Shown here: piece after piece, positions 55,631 to 64,000 of the stretch | Numbering within the stretch: position 1 is the stretch's first letter | How the letters are laid out: each line of letters begins with the position of its first letter | Source of the DNA: Shewanella sp. SNU WT4 | GTDB taxonomy: Bacteria; Pseudomonadota; Gammaproteobacteria; Enterobacterales; Shewanellaceae | Assembly (NCBI RefSeq): GCF_006494715.1 | Contig: NZ_CP041151.1 | Location: 2,418,001-2,482,000 of the forward strand | Direction of reading: 5' to 3' | Length of the DNA: 64,000 bases | Made by a program: the position numbers and the translations under genes | The notes under the pieces: generated by a model | Told to the model about the DNA's origin: nothing | The model's database searches: none | The model's input: the letters and a program-made list of their open reading frames with translations, nothing else

Positions 55631-55903
55631 ATGGCAAAAGAAGCATTAGATAGAACGACCATTGACCTGTTTGCCAATGAAAAACGTCGCGGAAGGCCGA
55701 GAACGAATCCCCTGCCCCGCGAGCAGCAGCTTAAGGTCAATAAACGAAATCAAATCCAGCGGGATAAAGCCAACGGATTAAAACGAATTGAGTTAAAGGT
55801 GTCACAAGATTTATATGACGCCTTGAACGAACAGGCTTTGGCCAGTAATATCAGCCGCAGCCAGTTAATCGAGTTAATCTTGCTTGAGCAAATCGACTGC
55901 TGA
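55631..55903 (+). CDS. ybfE: YbfE family protein (ribbon-helix-helix-like)
   Basis: A 90-residue protein like E. coli YbfE, which is known as a LexA-regulated gene of unknown function. The sequence has a basic middle (KRRGRPRTNPLPREQQLKVNKRNQIQRDKANGLKR, including an AT-hook-like RGRP) and a C-terminal segment RIELKVSQDLYDALNEQALASNISRSQLIELILLEQ that looks like a ribbon-helix-helix DNA-binding fold. I find no LexA box just upstream, so SOS control here is not supported. It comes directly before fldA. Confidence 0.85.
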   Translation: MAKEALDRTTIDLFANEKRRGRPRTNPLPREQQLKVNKRNQIQRDKANGLKRIELKVSQDLYDALNEQALASNISRSQLIELILLEQIDC

Positions 55904-55959
55904 CATTTTTAGCACCACGATATAGTGACATCGCGAACTGAACAATTAAAGGAAAGACA

Positions 55960-56487
55960 ATGGCAACTGTAGGTCTTTTTTTCGGTAGTGACACAGGAAA
56001 TACCGAAGCCGTAGCCAAGATGATCCAGAAAAAACTGGGTAAGAGCATGGTTGATGTCAAAGACATCGCTAAGAGCACCAAAGAAGAAATCGCTGAATTC
56101 GATTTACTGTTATTTGGCATCCCAACTTGGTATTACGGTGAAGCTCAATGTGATTGGGATGATTTTTTCCCTGAACTTGAGCAAGTAGACTTCAATGACA
56201 AGCTAGTAGCCATTTTTGGTTGCGGTGATCAAGAAGACTATGCAGAATACTTCTTAGACGCCATGGGCATGGTAGGTGATATCGTCCAAGCACGCGGCGG
56301 TATTATCATTGGTCATTGGCCAACTGAAGGCTATGATTTTGAAGCCTCTAAAGCCCAAGTGGATGACAAGCACTTTATTGGTCTGGGTATTGATGAAGAC
56401 CGTCAACCTGAGCTGACTGAAAGCCGAGTAGATGCTTGGGTTAAGCAAATTTATGAAGAAATGTGCTTAGCCGAATTGGAAGACTAA
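55960..56487 (+). CDS. fldA: Flavodoxin A
   Basis: FMN electron carrier that can replace ferredoxin and reduces several radical and biosynthetic enzymes. The 175 residues match long-chain flavodoxins. The FMN phosphate loop is FGSDTGNTEAVAK near the N terminus, and isoalloxazine loops are PTWYYGEAQCDWDDFF and GCGDQEDYAEYF. AAAGGAAAG precedes the ATG. In E. coli fldA is followed by fur; here the next gene is earP after a terminator. Confidence 0.97.
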   Translation: MATVGLFFGSDTGNTEAVAKMIQKKLGKSMVDVKDIAKSTKEEIAEFDLLLFGIPTWYYGEAQCDWDDFFPELEQVDFNDKLVAIFGCGDQEDYAEYFLDAMGMVGDIVQARGGIIIGHWPTEGYDFEASKAQVDDKHFIGLGIDEDRQPELTESRVDAWVKQIYEEMCLAELED

Positions 56488-56503
56488 TCATACTTCCCTC
56501 TTG

Positions 56504-56529
56504 AAAGCGGCTTAGATGGCCGCTTTTTT
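56504..56529 (+). terminator. fldA terminator
   Basis: AAAGCGGC-TTAGATG-GCCGCTTT followed by further T, 17 bp past the fldA stop. Confidence 0.88.
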
Positions 56530-56574
56530 GTTTTACTGCGATTTGCAGCCATTGCCTTAGTCGATGAATCCAAC

Positions 56575-57768
56575 ATGTCCTTAACACCTAACCCCAAGCA
56601 TTGGGATATTTTTTGCGCTGTGGTCGATAACTACGGTGATATTGGTGTGACTTGGCGCTTAGCTAAGCAACTTGCCCATGAATACCAACTAGATATTACT
56701 CTGTGGGTGGATGACTTACATAGTTTCTCTCACATTTTACCGACATTAACCCCGCAAGCGGCTACACAAGTATTTAATAATGTCACTATTAAGCAATGGA
56801 ATCAGCCATTAGATTTGCCCTATGTTGCGGGTGACGTGCTGATTGAAGCCTTTGCCTGCGAACTGCCAGAAAGTGTTAAAGCACAGCTATTAGCCCTTAA
56901 ACAAACGCATCTGGCTAACCCACTCTCACCACCACCGCCATTGTGGCTTAATCTTGAATACTTAAGTGCTGAATCTTGGGTAGAAGGTTGTCATGCATTA
57001 CCATCGATGCAAGCCAGCGGTTTAAAGAAGTACTTTTACTTCCCAGGCTTTACCGATAAAACTGGCGGGCTAATTTGTGAGCATCATTTATTTAATGAAC
57101 GCGAGCGTTGGCAAGCTGATAGCCATAATAAAATGGCGTTATTTAGTGAACTTGGTTTGAGCGGTATCCATGCGGATGATTTCATTATCAGCGTGTTTAG
57201 TTATGAAAATCAGGCGCTGCCGGCCCTTTGCGAGCTTTGGCAAGATGGCGCAAACAAGGTTCATCTACTCATCCCCAAAGGACGCAGCTTAAATAGCTTA
57301 AGTGCATGGTTAGACACTGCCATTGATGACTTAGTCCCCGGCGAGCATATTGAACGCGGCCAATTAAGCGTCCATATCTTGCCAATGACAGATCAGCAAG
57401 GCTATGACCGTCTCTTATGGAGCTGCGACTTTAATATAGTTCGCGGTGAAGATTCATTTTTACGGGCACAATGGGCAGCAAAACCCTTTATTTGGCATAT
57501 TTATCCGCAAGAAGATGACTATCATCTCGTAAAATTAGAAGCTTTTATGCAACTTTACTGCGATAATCTGCCTCCAGAAATTGCGGGTTCTTGGCGAGAT
57601 CTAACGCTTTCCTTTAATCAAGAACAGCAATCAGCGGTAACTTACCACTGGCAACAACTTAATCAGGCCAATTTGCCCTTGTTACAGCATGCTAAACAAT
57701 GGCCAATTGACGCAATAAACACAGCAGATCTTGCGTCTAGACTAGTGAATTTTGTCGAAAGTCGTTAA
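56575..57768 (+). CDS. earP: EF-P arginine rhamnosyltransferase
   Basis: Transfers rhamnose from dTDP-rhamnose to Arg32 of elongation factor P, which activates that factor for polyproline synthesis. It has 397 residues and the GT-B layout of the family. The N-terminal FCAVVDNYGDIGVTWRLAKQL holds the two conserved Asp, and the nucleotide-sugar site RGEDSFLRAQWAAKPFIWHIYPQEDDYH the conserved Glu. The direct neighbour downstream is efp, its substrate, 45 bp away, and that EF-P has Arg at 32. This pairing makes the call firm. Confidence 0.97.
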   Translation: MSLTPNPKHWDIFCAVVDNYGDIGVTWRLAKQLAHEYQLDITLWVDDLHSFSHILPTLTPQAATQVFNNVTIKQWNQPLDLPYVAGDVLIEAFACELPESVKAQLLALKQTHLANPLSPPPPLWLNLEYLSAESWVEGCHALPSMQASGLKKYFYFPGFTDKTGGLICEHHLFNERERWQADSHNKMALFSELGLSGIHADDFIISVFSYENQALPALCELWQDGANKVHLLIPKGRSLNSLSAWLDTAIDDLVPGEHIERGQLSVHILPMTDQQGYDRLLWSCDFNIVRGEDSFLRAQWAAKPFIWHIYPQEDDYHLVKLEAFMQLYCDNLPPEIAGSWRDLTLSFNQEQQSAVTYHWQQLNQANLPLLQHAKQWPIDAINTADLASRLVNFVESR

Positions 57769-57813
57769 GATACAGGGCTGTAATACCAAAGCCAAAATAT
57801 AGGAAATTTAGTA

Positions 57814-58377
57814 ATGAAAACTGCTCATGAAATCCGTCCAGGTAACGTGATCATGTTAGATGGCAGCCCATGGGTTGTACAGAAAACTGAAACAACTCGC
57901 TCAGGCCGTAATGCTGCTATCGTAAAGATGAAGTTAAAGCACGTGCTGATCGATTCAGGCACCGAGACCACCTTCAAAGGTGAAGACAAGATGGACGTTA
58001 TCGTATTAGAACGTCTGGATTGTACTTACTCTTACTATGCTGACCCTATGTATGTATTCATGGATTCTGAATACAACCAGTATGACGTTGAAGCTGATAA
58101 CATGGGCGATGCTGCCAAATTCATCGTTGACGGCATGGAAGAAACTTGCTCTGTAACCTTCTACGAAGGCAAAGCAATTTCTGTTGAAATGCCAACAACT
58201 ATCATCCGAGAAGTAGGTTATACCGAACCTTCTGCCCGTGGCGATACTTCTGGCAAGGTAATGAAGCCTGCTAAGATCATCGGTTCTGACTTAGAAATCA
58301 TGGTTGCTGATTTCGTTAAGACTGGCGACATGATTGAAATTGACACTCGTACTAGCGAATTCAAAAAGCGCGTATAA
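57814..58377 (+). CDS. efp: Elongation factor P with Arg32
   Basis: Rescues ribosomes stalled at consecutive prolines. The 187 residues form the three-domain EF-P fold. The tip of domain I reads [11 protein letters not shown], putting Arg at residue 32, the position rhamnosylated by EarP (in E. coli it is a lysine modified by EpmA/EpmB). Domain III ends with [19 protein letters not shown], and the RNA-binding [14 protein letters not shown] is typical. The gene is followed by a strong terminator. Confidence 0.98.
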   Translation: MKTAHEIRPGNVIMLDGSPWVVQKTETTRSGRNAAIVKMKLKHVLIDSGTETTFKGEDKMDVIVLERLDCTYSYYADPMYVFMDSEYNQYDVEADNMGDAAKFIVDGMEETCSVTFYEGKAISVEMPTTIIREVGYTEPSARGDTSGKVMKPAKIIGSDLEIMVADFVKTGDMIEIDTRTSEFKKRV

Positions 58378-58392
58378 TTCGAGTCAATATTT

Positions 58393-58418
58393 AAAAGCCA
58401 GCTTATGCTGGCTTTTTT
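58393..58418 (+). terminator. efp terminator
   Basis: AAAAGCCAGC-TTAT-GCTGGCTTTTTT, a perfect 10-bp stem with T-run. Confidence 0.93.
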
Positions 58419-58974
58419 ATTGCCTTATTTTTGTAGATTGCTGTATTTTTCGTGCCACCACGCCCTATTCCCCCCGAATGAACTTAGCATACCGTTACCT
58501 CAGCAATCTAGTTAGGCCAATACCACTCGTATGGCTAAATTTGAATTGCTAGATTCAAATGGCTTAACTTGAATGAGATATAAACTGCCATCATTCACTA
58601 TTGCCCTAACTTGCTGTATTCAAAAACAATGAACTTGTTTTCCAGTACTCGCTACCCAGCATGTAAACTTCTGATATTAATCTGCGCGCCTTAAATTAGC
58701 ACTTCAGAGATAGGCCTCGCATAACATTTCCTCACTTGAACACTATTTTAGCGATAAGAAAATAAGCGATAGGTAATTCAAACATGGTTAAATCATTAAT
58801 ATAAATTTATATTCAAGATATATAAATAGTAGGTTAGTTTTATACCTTGCCGTTTACTCACATCAGTGTCACTGACATTAATTTCAAGAAAATTGGTTTT
58901 GTACAATTTAGTATCGTAAAAAAATGTTGTATAAATTACAACCAATACAAAAACCAGCACCACAAAATTTAAGC
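58419..58974. other. Gene-free region between two convergent terminators
   Basis: A 556-bp AT-rich stretch bounded by the efp and antiporter terminators, so neither gene needs it. I see no ORF with good coding character, no tRNA and no clear hairpin. It could hide a small RNA or be a remnant; nothing positive supports that. Confidence 0.5.
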
Positions 58975-59001
58975 AAAAAAAACGGCTCGCTAGGAGCCGT
59001 T
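58975..59001 (-). terminator. Terminator of the NhaC-family antiporter gene
   Basis: AACGGCTC-GCTAG-GAGCCGTT followed by a long T-run on the minus strand, 23 bp past the stop. Confidence 0.9.
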
Positions 59002-59024
59002 ATATTAAGCAGAGCTTATCTGTA

Positions 59025-60407
59025 TTAGGCTAATAGTAAGAAGCCAATACAAGCAAATGCGGCACATATTAGCGTATAAGGTAATTGAGTTACCCCATGG
59101 CTAACCAGGTTACAACCTGAACCTTGAGCGGCTAATACCGTTGAATCTGAATAGAAACACGCTTGCGAGCCAAATGATGATGCTGATAATAATGCACCTA
59201 TCACTAAGGGAATATTGGCATCTACCGCTTGAGCTAACGGCATCACGATTGGAATTGATACCGCAAAAATACCCCAGCTAGAGCCTGTCGCAAAGGCTAA
59301 TAACGCCATGGCAATAAATACTACGGCCGGTAATAATTGTGGCGTCATAAACGGGCTTAAGCTTTCAATCACGTATTGCGGCAGCATTAATTGATCGCAG
59401 ACATCTTTAAAGATGAATGCCGCAATTACTGTGCTTATGGCTGGCAGCATGCTCTTGAAACCATCAATCATCTGCTCCATCATTTCAGCTAACGTCATCA
59501 AGCGCTGCACTGCATAATAAGGCAAAGTCACAGCTAACGTGGCTAATAGCCCCATCCAGACGTCAATGCCGAAATAAACGGTAAAGCCCACCAGCAACAA
59601 AATAGGAACGAAGAAGTTATGCAGTTGCCCTTTGGCATCGGCATTTTCAAACTCTTCTTCCATGGCCTTAATGGCATATTCATCAGAGGTTTGTACTGAA
59701 TCAAGATCCATTTGCGCAAGCGCTGGGTGCCCTTGAGCGGCTGCCAGTTGGGCTTTTTTCATCGGTCCAAAGGCTGGTACTATCCCTAAGATAACTAACA
59801 ACACCATAGCCACAGCAAACCAGGCATACAGCATATAAGGGATGGCTTGCATATAGACACTAATGGCCTGACCTTCAGGTGCAATACCATTATCGACGAG
59901 TAAACCACCAAAGAATACCGCCCACGTTGATAACGGCACTAACACGCAAATTGGCGCAGCGGTTGAATCCACGACATAAGCTAACATCTCGCGTGAGATT
60001 TTAAACTTATCAGTCACGCGTTTCATGGTAGAACCAACAGTCAAGGCATTAAGATAATCATCAATAAAGATAATTAATCCTAATACGAAGGTCATCAGTA
60101 ATGAGGATTTCGGGCCTTTAGCAAATTTAAGCGTTGCCCGGCCAAATGCCATGGCCCCCCCAGTTCTCACCAATAACGAAATAAGCGCGCCAAAACCGCC
60201 ACACACTAAAATTAACCAACCTATGGTTTCATCGCCCATCACGTTCAGTGAAATTTTAGCAAAACTTGGCAATATCTGTGCTGGGTCAATTAATGACAAG
60301 CCAACTAAGGTACCAATAACTAAAGCTAAAATTGGACGACGTAGCCAAATGGCTAACACTAAAACCACCGCGGGTGGAATAAGACTTAACGCTGTCACTT
60401 CAGACAT
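59025..60407 (-). CDS. NhaC-family Na+/H+ antiporter
   Basis: A 460-residue polytopic inner-membrane protein with about eleven hydrophobic helices, exchanging Na+ (or an organic anion) for protons. Conserved segments include LVCGGFGALISLLVRTGGAMAFG, LGLIIFIDDYLNALTVGSTMKRVTDK (with the charged residues buried in a membrane helix), STAAPICVLVPLSTW and FATGSSWGIFAVSIPIVMPLA, all of the NhaC/ion-transporter type. A cytoplasmic loop with many acidic residues (MEEEFENADAKGQ) is in the middle. Which ion or metabolite it carries is not certain. Confidence 0.88.
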   Translation of the reverse strand: MSEVTALSLIPPAVVLVLAIWLRRPILALVIGTLVGLSLIDPAQILPSFAKISLNVMGDETIGWLILVCGGFGALISLLVRTGGAMAFGRATLKFAKGPKSSLLMTFVLGLIIFIDDYLNALTVGSTMKRVTDKFKISREMLAYVVDSTAAPICVLVPLSTWAVFFGGLLVDNGIAPEGQAISVYMQAIPYMLYAWFAVAMVLLVILGIVPAFGPMKKAQLAAAQGHPALAQMDLDSVQTSDEYAIKAMEEEFENADAKGQLHNFFVPILLLVGFTVYFGIDVWMGLLATLAVTLPYYAVQRLMTLAEMMEQMIDGFKSMLPAISTVIAAFIFKDVCDQLMLPQYVIESLSPFMTPQLLPAVVFIAMALLAFATGSSWGIFAVSIPIVMPLAQAVDANIPLVIGALLSASSFGSQACFYSDSTVLAAQGSGCNLVSHGVTQLPYTLICAAFACIGFLLLA

Positions 60408-61005
60408 GCACTTAGGTCCTCAAATAAACGCCTGAAATAGGCTAAGGTGAGTAAAATACAGCGTAATATCGCTGTTATTTCTGCTTTCAGTGGGGCGTAG
60501 CTTGATTCAGATCAGAATTATCCGATGCTGCAATTGTCAGCCTTATAAAACATCGCGCAAAAAATAAAACGCATTGACGATTGAGTCAATATTTAATTAA
60601 TAATTGCTGATAATATTTTAAATATAATGCCTGCTGAATATAAAGTGCCACTAGCTGATTGTGAGATAGATCGCACTTTGTCGCTGTGCTATTTATAAGC
60701 AACTACACAGAGGTTAATTTATATTCGGCCAAATATGATCAAGTCAACTCAACCAACGGCAAAGTTGCTTATTAATTAGTCAGCGACCTAATAATATATC
60801 TGTGTCTTCCGCCCATTATCACCAACAACTATTTTACATTTTGTCGATAATAATGTTTGCCTTAAGCATGAATGGATGGCAGCAGAATATTTTACTATCT
60901 GCGCCACATAAAACCGCTTAAATAATCAAAAAACACTTTCAACAGGCTAAGAATTTAGTTAATGTGCTGAAATTATAATTAAATCTGGCATGCGGCGAGG
61001 TAACC
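60408..61005. other. Divergent regulatory region antiporter / alaA
   Basis: A 598-bp AT-rich gap with promoters for both genes. It contains a good CRP-like site (60660-60675). TATAAT occurs at 60974-60979, 27 bp before the alaA start, but no -35 element can be recognised. No RNA gene was seen. Confidence 0.5.
60660..60675. promoter_or_regulatory. Candidate CRP binding site
   Basis: TGTGAGATAGATCGCA matches the CRP consensus TGTGA-N6-TCACA at nine of ten defined positions. It lies 253 bp upstream of the antiporter start and 331 bp upstream of alaA, so the regulated gene is unclear. Confidence 0.45.
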
Positions 61006-62220
61006 ATGCGTCCCATCATCAAATCCAACAAATTAGATACGGTTTGCTACGACATTCGTGGCCCGGTTCATAAAGAAGCAAGACGGCTTGAAGAAGAAGG
61101 CCATCGCATTCTAAAACTCAATATTGGTAACCCTGCCCCGTTCGGATTTGAGGCACCAGAAGAAATCGTCCGTGACGTGATCTTGAACTTACCGAGCGCC
61201 CAAGGCTACTGTGAGTCAAAAGGATTATTTAGCGCCCGTAAAGCGATTGTGCAGCATTATCAAGCTCAAGGTATTCGTGGCGTCGATATCGAAGATATCT
61301 ATATTGGTAATGGCGTGTCGGAGCTTATCGTCATGGCCATGCAAGGCCTGCTGAATAGCGATGATGAAGTATTAATTCCAGCGCCTGATTATCCGTTATG
61401 GACAGCGGCGGCCAATTTAGCTGGCGGTAAAGCCGTGCATTATCGCTGTGACGAAGAAGCCGATTGGTTTCCTTGTTTAGACGATATTAAGGCCAAAATT
61501 AGCCCGCGCACCCGCGCCTTAGTCATGATTAATCCCAATAACCCAACTGGCGCCGTGTATAGCGAAGCCATGATTTTGGAATTGATTGAGATTTGTCGCC
61601 AGCATCAGCTAATTTTATTTGCCGATGAAATTTACGACAAAATTTTGTATGACGGTGCCAAACACATTCCAGCCGCCAGTTTGTCCGATGATATTTTAAC
61701 TGTCACCTTTAATGGCTTATCTAAGTCTTATCGCGCCGCCGGTTTCCGGGTGGGTTGGATGATGTTAACTGGTAACTTAAAGGCTGCTCAAAGCTATATT
61801 GATGGCTTAGATATGCTTGCTTCCATGCGTTTATGTGCCAACGTGCCTAATCAGTACGCCATTCAGACCGCATTAGGTGGCTATCAAAGTATCAATGAAC
61901 TGATTTTGCCAAGTGGTCGCTTAACCGTGCAGCGCGATGTGTGTATTGATTTACTCAATAGCATTCCTGGCGTTAGCTGTAAAAAGCCTAAAGGCGCCCT
62001 ATACGCCTTCCCTAAACTTGATATTAAAAAGTTTAATATCAGGGATGATGAGAAGCTGGTGTTGGATTTACTGCGTGATCGCAAAATCCTCTTAGTTCAT
62101 GGCTCAGCATTTAACTGGCCAGAACCTGATCACTTACGCGTAGTCTTCTTACCTTGGAAAGAAGACTTGCAAAAAGCTCTAACAGAATTCGGTAGTTTCT
62201 TAGGTAATTATCGACAATAA
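61006..62220 (+). CDS. alaA: Glutamate-pyruvate (alanine) aminotransferase AlaA
   Basis: Main alanine-forming PLP aminotransferase. It has 404 residues, like E. coli AlaA (405). The N terminus KLDTVCYDIRGPVHKEARRLEEEGHRILKLNIGNPAPFGF is almost diagnostic. MINPNNPTGAVY is the conserved Asn motif, FADEIYDKI contains the cofactor Asp, and the Schiff-base lysine lies in FNGLSKSYRAAGFRVGWM. GAGG precedes the ATG at good spacing. yfbR follows, as in E. coli. Confidence 0.97.
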   Translation: MRPIIKSNKLDTVCYDIRGPVHKEARRLEEEGHRILKLNIGNPAPFGFEAPEEIVRDVILNLPSAQGYCESKGLFSARKAIVQHYQAQGIRGVDIEDIYIGNGVSELIVMAMQGLLNSDDEVLIPAPDYPLWTAAANLAGGKAVHYRCDEEADWFPCLDDIKAKISPRTRALVMINPNNPTGAVYSEAMILELIEICRQHQLILFADEIYDKILYDGAKHIPAASLSDDILTVTFNGLSKSYRAAGFRVGWMMLTGNLKAAQSYIDGLDMLASMRLCANVPNQYAIQTALGGYQSINELILPSGRLTVQRDVCIDLLNSIPGVSCKKPKGALYAFPKLDIKKFNIRDDEKLVLDLLRDRKILLVHGSAFNWPEPDHLRVVFLPWKEDLQKALTEFGSFLGNYRQ

Positions 62221-62221
62221 C

Positions 62222-62246
62222 AAACAGCGACTTCGGTCGCTGTTTT
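62222..62246 (+). terminator. Hairpin with TTCG tetraloop after alaA
   Basis: AAACAGCGAC-TTCG-GTCGCTGTTT, a perfect 10-bp stem closed by the very stable UUCG loop and followed by one more T. It is a probable intrinsic terminator. Confidence 0.85.
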
Positions 62247-62301
62247 GCTATTGGCTGCTCGCTGCGATACTCTGCAATTAACAGACTAGATAAGGATACC
62301 T

Positions 62302-62889
62302 ATGAGCCATTTCTTTGCCCACATGGCCAGAATGAAGTTAATTCAGCGTTGGCCATTAATGCACAATGTCCGCACCGAAAACGTGCAAGAGCATTCACTT
62401 CAAGTCGCTATGGTGGCCCACGCGCTAGCCGTGATCAGCAATCAATACCATCAAGCGCAATTTGACCCTTACCGCGCCGCCACTATCGCCATTTACCATG
62501 ACGCCAGTGAAGTACTCACGGGCGACTTGCCAACACCGGTTAAGTATTTCAACAAAGATATTGAAGCTGAATATAAAAAGATTGAGGCCATCGCCGAAAC
62601 CCATTTACTCAATATGCTGCCGGAATTACTCCGCCCAGATTTCGAATCTTTATTAGTCACTAGCCACATACCGCCTGAATACAAGGCCTTAGTAAAATCA
62701 GCAGATACCTTATGCGCCTACCTTAAGTGTTTAGAAGAAAGCCGCGCCGGTAATGATGAATTTTTTACTGCCAAACGCCGCCTTGAAGAAAGATTGACCC
62801 AAGACCCTTTACCTGCGGTGCAAGACTTCATTCAGTTATTTATTCCAAGCTTTAGGCTCAATCTCGATCAAATTAATCAGATGTTATAG
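62302..62889 (+). CDS. yfbR: 5'-deoxynucleotidase YfbR
   Basis: HD-domain phosphatase that dephosphorylates deoxyribonucleoside 5'-monophosphates, part of thymidylate and nucleotide pool control. The 195 residues match E. coli YfbR (199). Metal-binding residues are His31 in [12 protein letters not shown], the HD pair in [23 protein letters not shown], and Asp in [16 protein letters not shown]. The next gene starts 7 bp after the stop and encodes another HD nucleotidase, suggesting a joint role in dNTP balance. Confidence 0.96.
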   Translation: MSHFFAHMARMKLIQRWPLMHNVRTENVQEHSLQVAMVAHALAVISNQYHQAQFDPYRAATIAIYHDASEVLTGDLPTPVKYFNKDIEAEYKKIEAIAETHLLNMLPELLRPDFESLLVTSHIPPEYKALVKSADTLCAYLKCLEESRAGNDEFFTAKRRLEERLTQDPLPAVQDFIQLFIPSFRLNLDQINQML

Positions 62890-62896
62890 GAAGCGT

Positions 62897-64000
62897 ATGG
62901 AAATCTGGCAACAAAGACGTTTAGATGAAGATAAACAAAGACGTTTTGATCAACGCAGCCCCTATCAGCGTGACCGCGCGCGCATTTTGCACAGCGCCGC
63001 CTTTAGGCGCCTACAAGCCAAAACCCAAGTCTTGGGGGTTGGCATGAATGACTTTTACCGCACTCGCCTGACCCACTCGTTAGAGGTATCCCAAATAGGC
63101 ACAGGCATTGCGGCGCTGCTGCGAACTAAGCGCCCGGAATTAAACCATTTATTAGGGGATGATGCGCTAATTGATGCCCTGTGTTTGGCCCATGATATTG
63201 GCCATCCACCGTTTGGCCATGGCGGCGAAATTGCGCTTAATTTTATGATGCGTGACTTTGGCGGTTTTGAAGGTAACGGCCAAACCTTAAGAATTTTAAC
63301 TAAGCTTGAGCCTTATACCTTAGATGATGGTATGAATCTGTGCCGCCGCACCTTACTGGGGGTACTTAAATATCCAGTGCTTAACAGCGCTATTCCAAGC
63401 CTAAGCCAGCCATCTGCCATCAAACCCTTTGCTCAAGTTAAAGCCAGCGATTGGTTACCCAACAAGGCGCTCTATGATGATGATGCTGATATCCTTGAGT
63501 GGATCCTATCCCCCCTAGCTAGTAAAGATATTGAGCTACTGCAAACCCTGCGTCCTAAAGCTAATGGGCAACTGCGCAGCGTTCATAAATCCTTAGATTG
63601 CAGCATTATGGAACTGGCCGATGATATCGCTTATGCCGTCCATGATTTAGAAGATGCCATTGTGATGGGGATAGTGAACCAAGCGCAGTGGCAAGAGCAA
63701 GTGCAACCTGTGATTGCCTCAAGCCTGGATGAGTATATTCGTGAACATTTAAGTGGTGTCACCCAAGCCTTATTTTCTAATACTCATCACTTACGCAAAA
63801 ACGCCATTGGCATACTAATTAATGCCTTAGTGACTGCCATTGATATTAATGACAACCCAGAGTTTTCCTGTGAATTATTACGCTATAACGCTTGTCTATC
63901 GGCGCCGTTTGAGTTGTTACTTAATTGCTTAAAAACCTTTGTATCTGTCAATGTGGTGCATAAGCCTGAAGTGCAAATGCTGGAATACAAAGGCCAACAA
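62897..64000 (+). CDS. dgt: dGTP triphosphohydrolase-like protein (partial, 3' end beyond window)
   Basis: HD-domain enzyme that splits dGTP or related dNTPs to the nucleoside and triphosphate. I read 368 codons from the ATG without a stop, to the window edge. The N terminus [45 protein letters not shown] is typical; HD residues follow in [13 protein letters not shown] (His), [15 protein letters not shown] (His-Asp) and [18 protein letters not shown] (Asp). It looks like the deoxyguanosinetriphosphate triphosphohydrolase-like group rather than being certain Dgt. It is probably cotranscribed with yfbR. Confidence 0.92.
   Translation, partial: MEIWQQRRLDEDKQRRFDQRSPYQRDRARILHSAAFRRLQAKTQVLGVGMNDFYRTRLTHSLEVSQIGTGIAALLRTKRPELNHLLGDDALIDALCLAHDIGHPPFGHGGEIALNFMMRDFGGFEGNGQTLRILTKLEPYTLDDGMNLCRRTLLGVLKYPVLNSAIPSLSQPSAIKPFAQVKASDWLPNKALYDDDADILEWILSPLASKDIELLQTLRPKANGQLRSVHKSLDCSIMELADDIAYAVHDLEDAIVMGIVNQAQWQEQVQPVIASSLDEYIREHLSGVTQALFSNTHHLRKNAIGILINALVTAIDINDNPEFSCELLRYNACLSAPFELLLNCLKTFVSVNVVHKPEVQMLEYKGQQ

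Noticed and set aside
58419..58974. Possible hidden gene or small RNA between the convergent terminators
   Set aside because: No reading frame with coding character, promoter plus terminator pair, or stable structure could be identified.

Overview
The window is chromosomal DNA of a gammaproteobacterium, most likely Shewanella. This rests on gene content and local order recalled from that genus: ihfB-lapA-lapB-pyrF, rpsA-cmk-aroA, serC-gyrA-ubiG-gph-nrdA-nrdB-ferredoxin, seqA-pgm with divergent ybfF, and earP next to an EF-P with arginine at residue 32. No database search was possible. Almost everything is core metabolism. I see no phage, CRISPR array, defence island or plasmid segment.

Layout. 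1-1269 is the 5' part of an acyl-CoA dehydrogenase gene running off the left edge. 1535-2827 is a complete IS256-family element with an 8-bp target duplication. 2886-10149 is a minus-strand block: DUF2058 protein, pyrF, lapB, lapA, ihfB, rpsA with a structured leader, cmk, aroA. 10517-16838 holds an aromatic/aspartate aminotransferase, serC, gyrA (with Ile at residue 83) and ubiG. 16838-22209 holds gph, the class Ia ribonucleotide reductase genes nrdA and nrdB with their ferredoxin, and a SEC-C zinc protein. 22341-23744 is a lipoprotein of the endonuclease/exonuclease/phosphatase (EEP) fold. 24210-25618 is a complete IS4-family element that has split a transcription terminator. 25683-31078 holds fadH, sppA and ansA. 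31242-38376 is a minus-strand block of peptidases, a second EEP protein and the tryptophan-to-kynurenine genes. 38882-43778 holds a SPOUT RNA methyltransferase, cardiolipin synthase, an orphan prepilin, a GH16 glucanase and a small conserved gene. 44047-50972 holds two identical tRNA-Ser genes, nadA, the branched-chain 2-oxoacid dehydrogenase operon and astE. 51206-58377 holds msrA, pgm-seqA, ybfF, ybfE, fldA, earP and efp. 59025-64000 holds an NhaC-type antiporter, alaA, yfbR and the start of a dGTPase gene.

How the genes work together. Several blocks are functional units: lipopolysaccharide assembly control (lapA/lapB), DNA precursor supply and nucleotide housekeeping (nrdAB and ferredoxin, yfbR, dgt), fatty-acid oxidation (acyl-CoA dehydrogenase, fadH), branched-chain amino-acid breakdown (bkd), tryptophan breakdown (kynA/kynU), and translation of polyproline motifs (earP modifies efp).

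The most notable observations are the GyrA Ile83 residue, usually linked to quinolone resistance; two insertion sequences that both landed in or next to terminators of minus-strand genes, one of them supplying a replacement terminator; two nine-copy short tandem repeats beside gene ends; and candidate PsrA, LiuR, CRP and DnaA sites. At least six genes use GTG or TTG starts behind strong ribosome binding sites, so ATG-only annotation would misplace them. I did not find a convincing undescribed multi-gene system.
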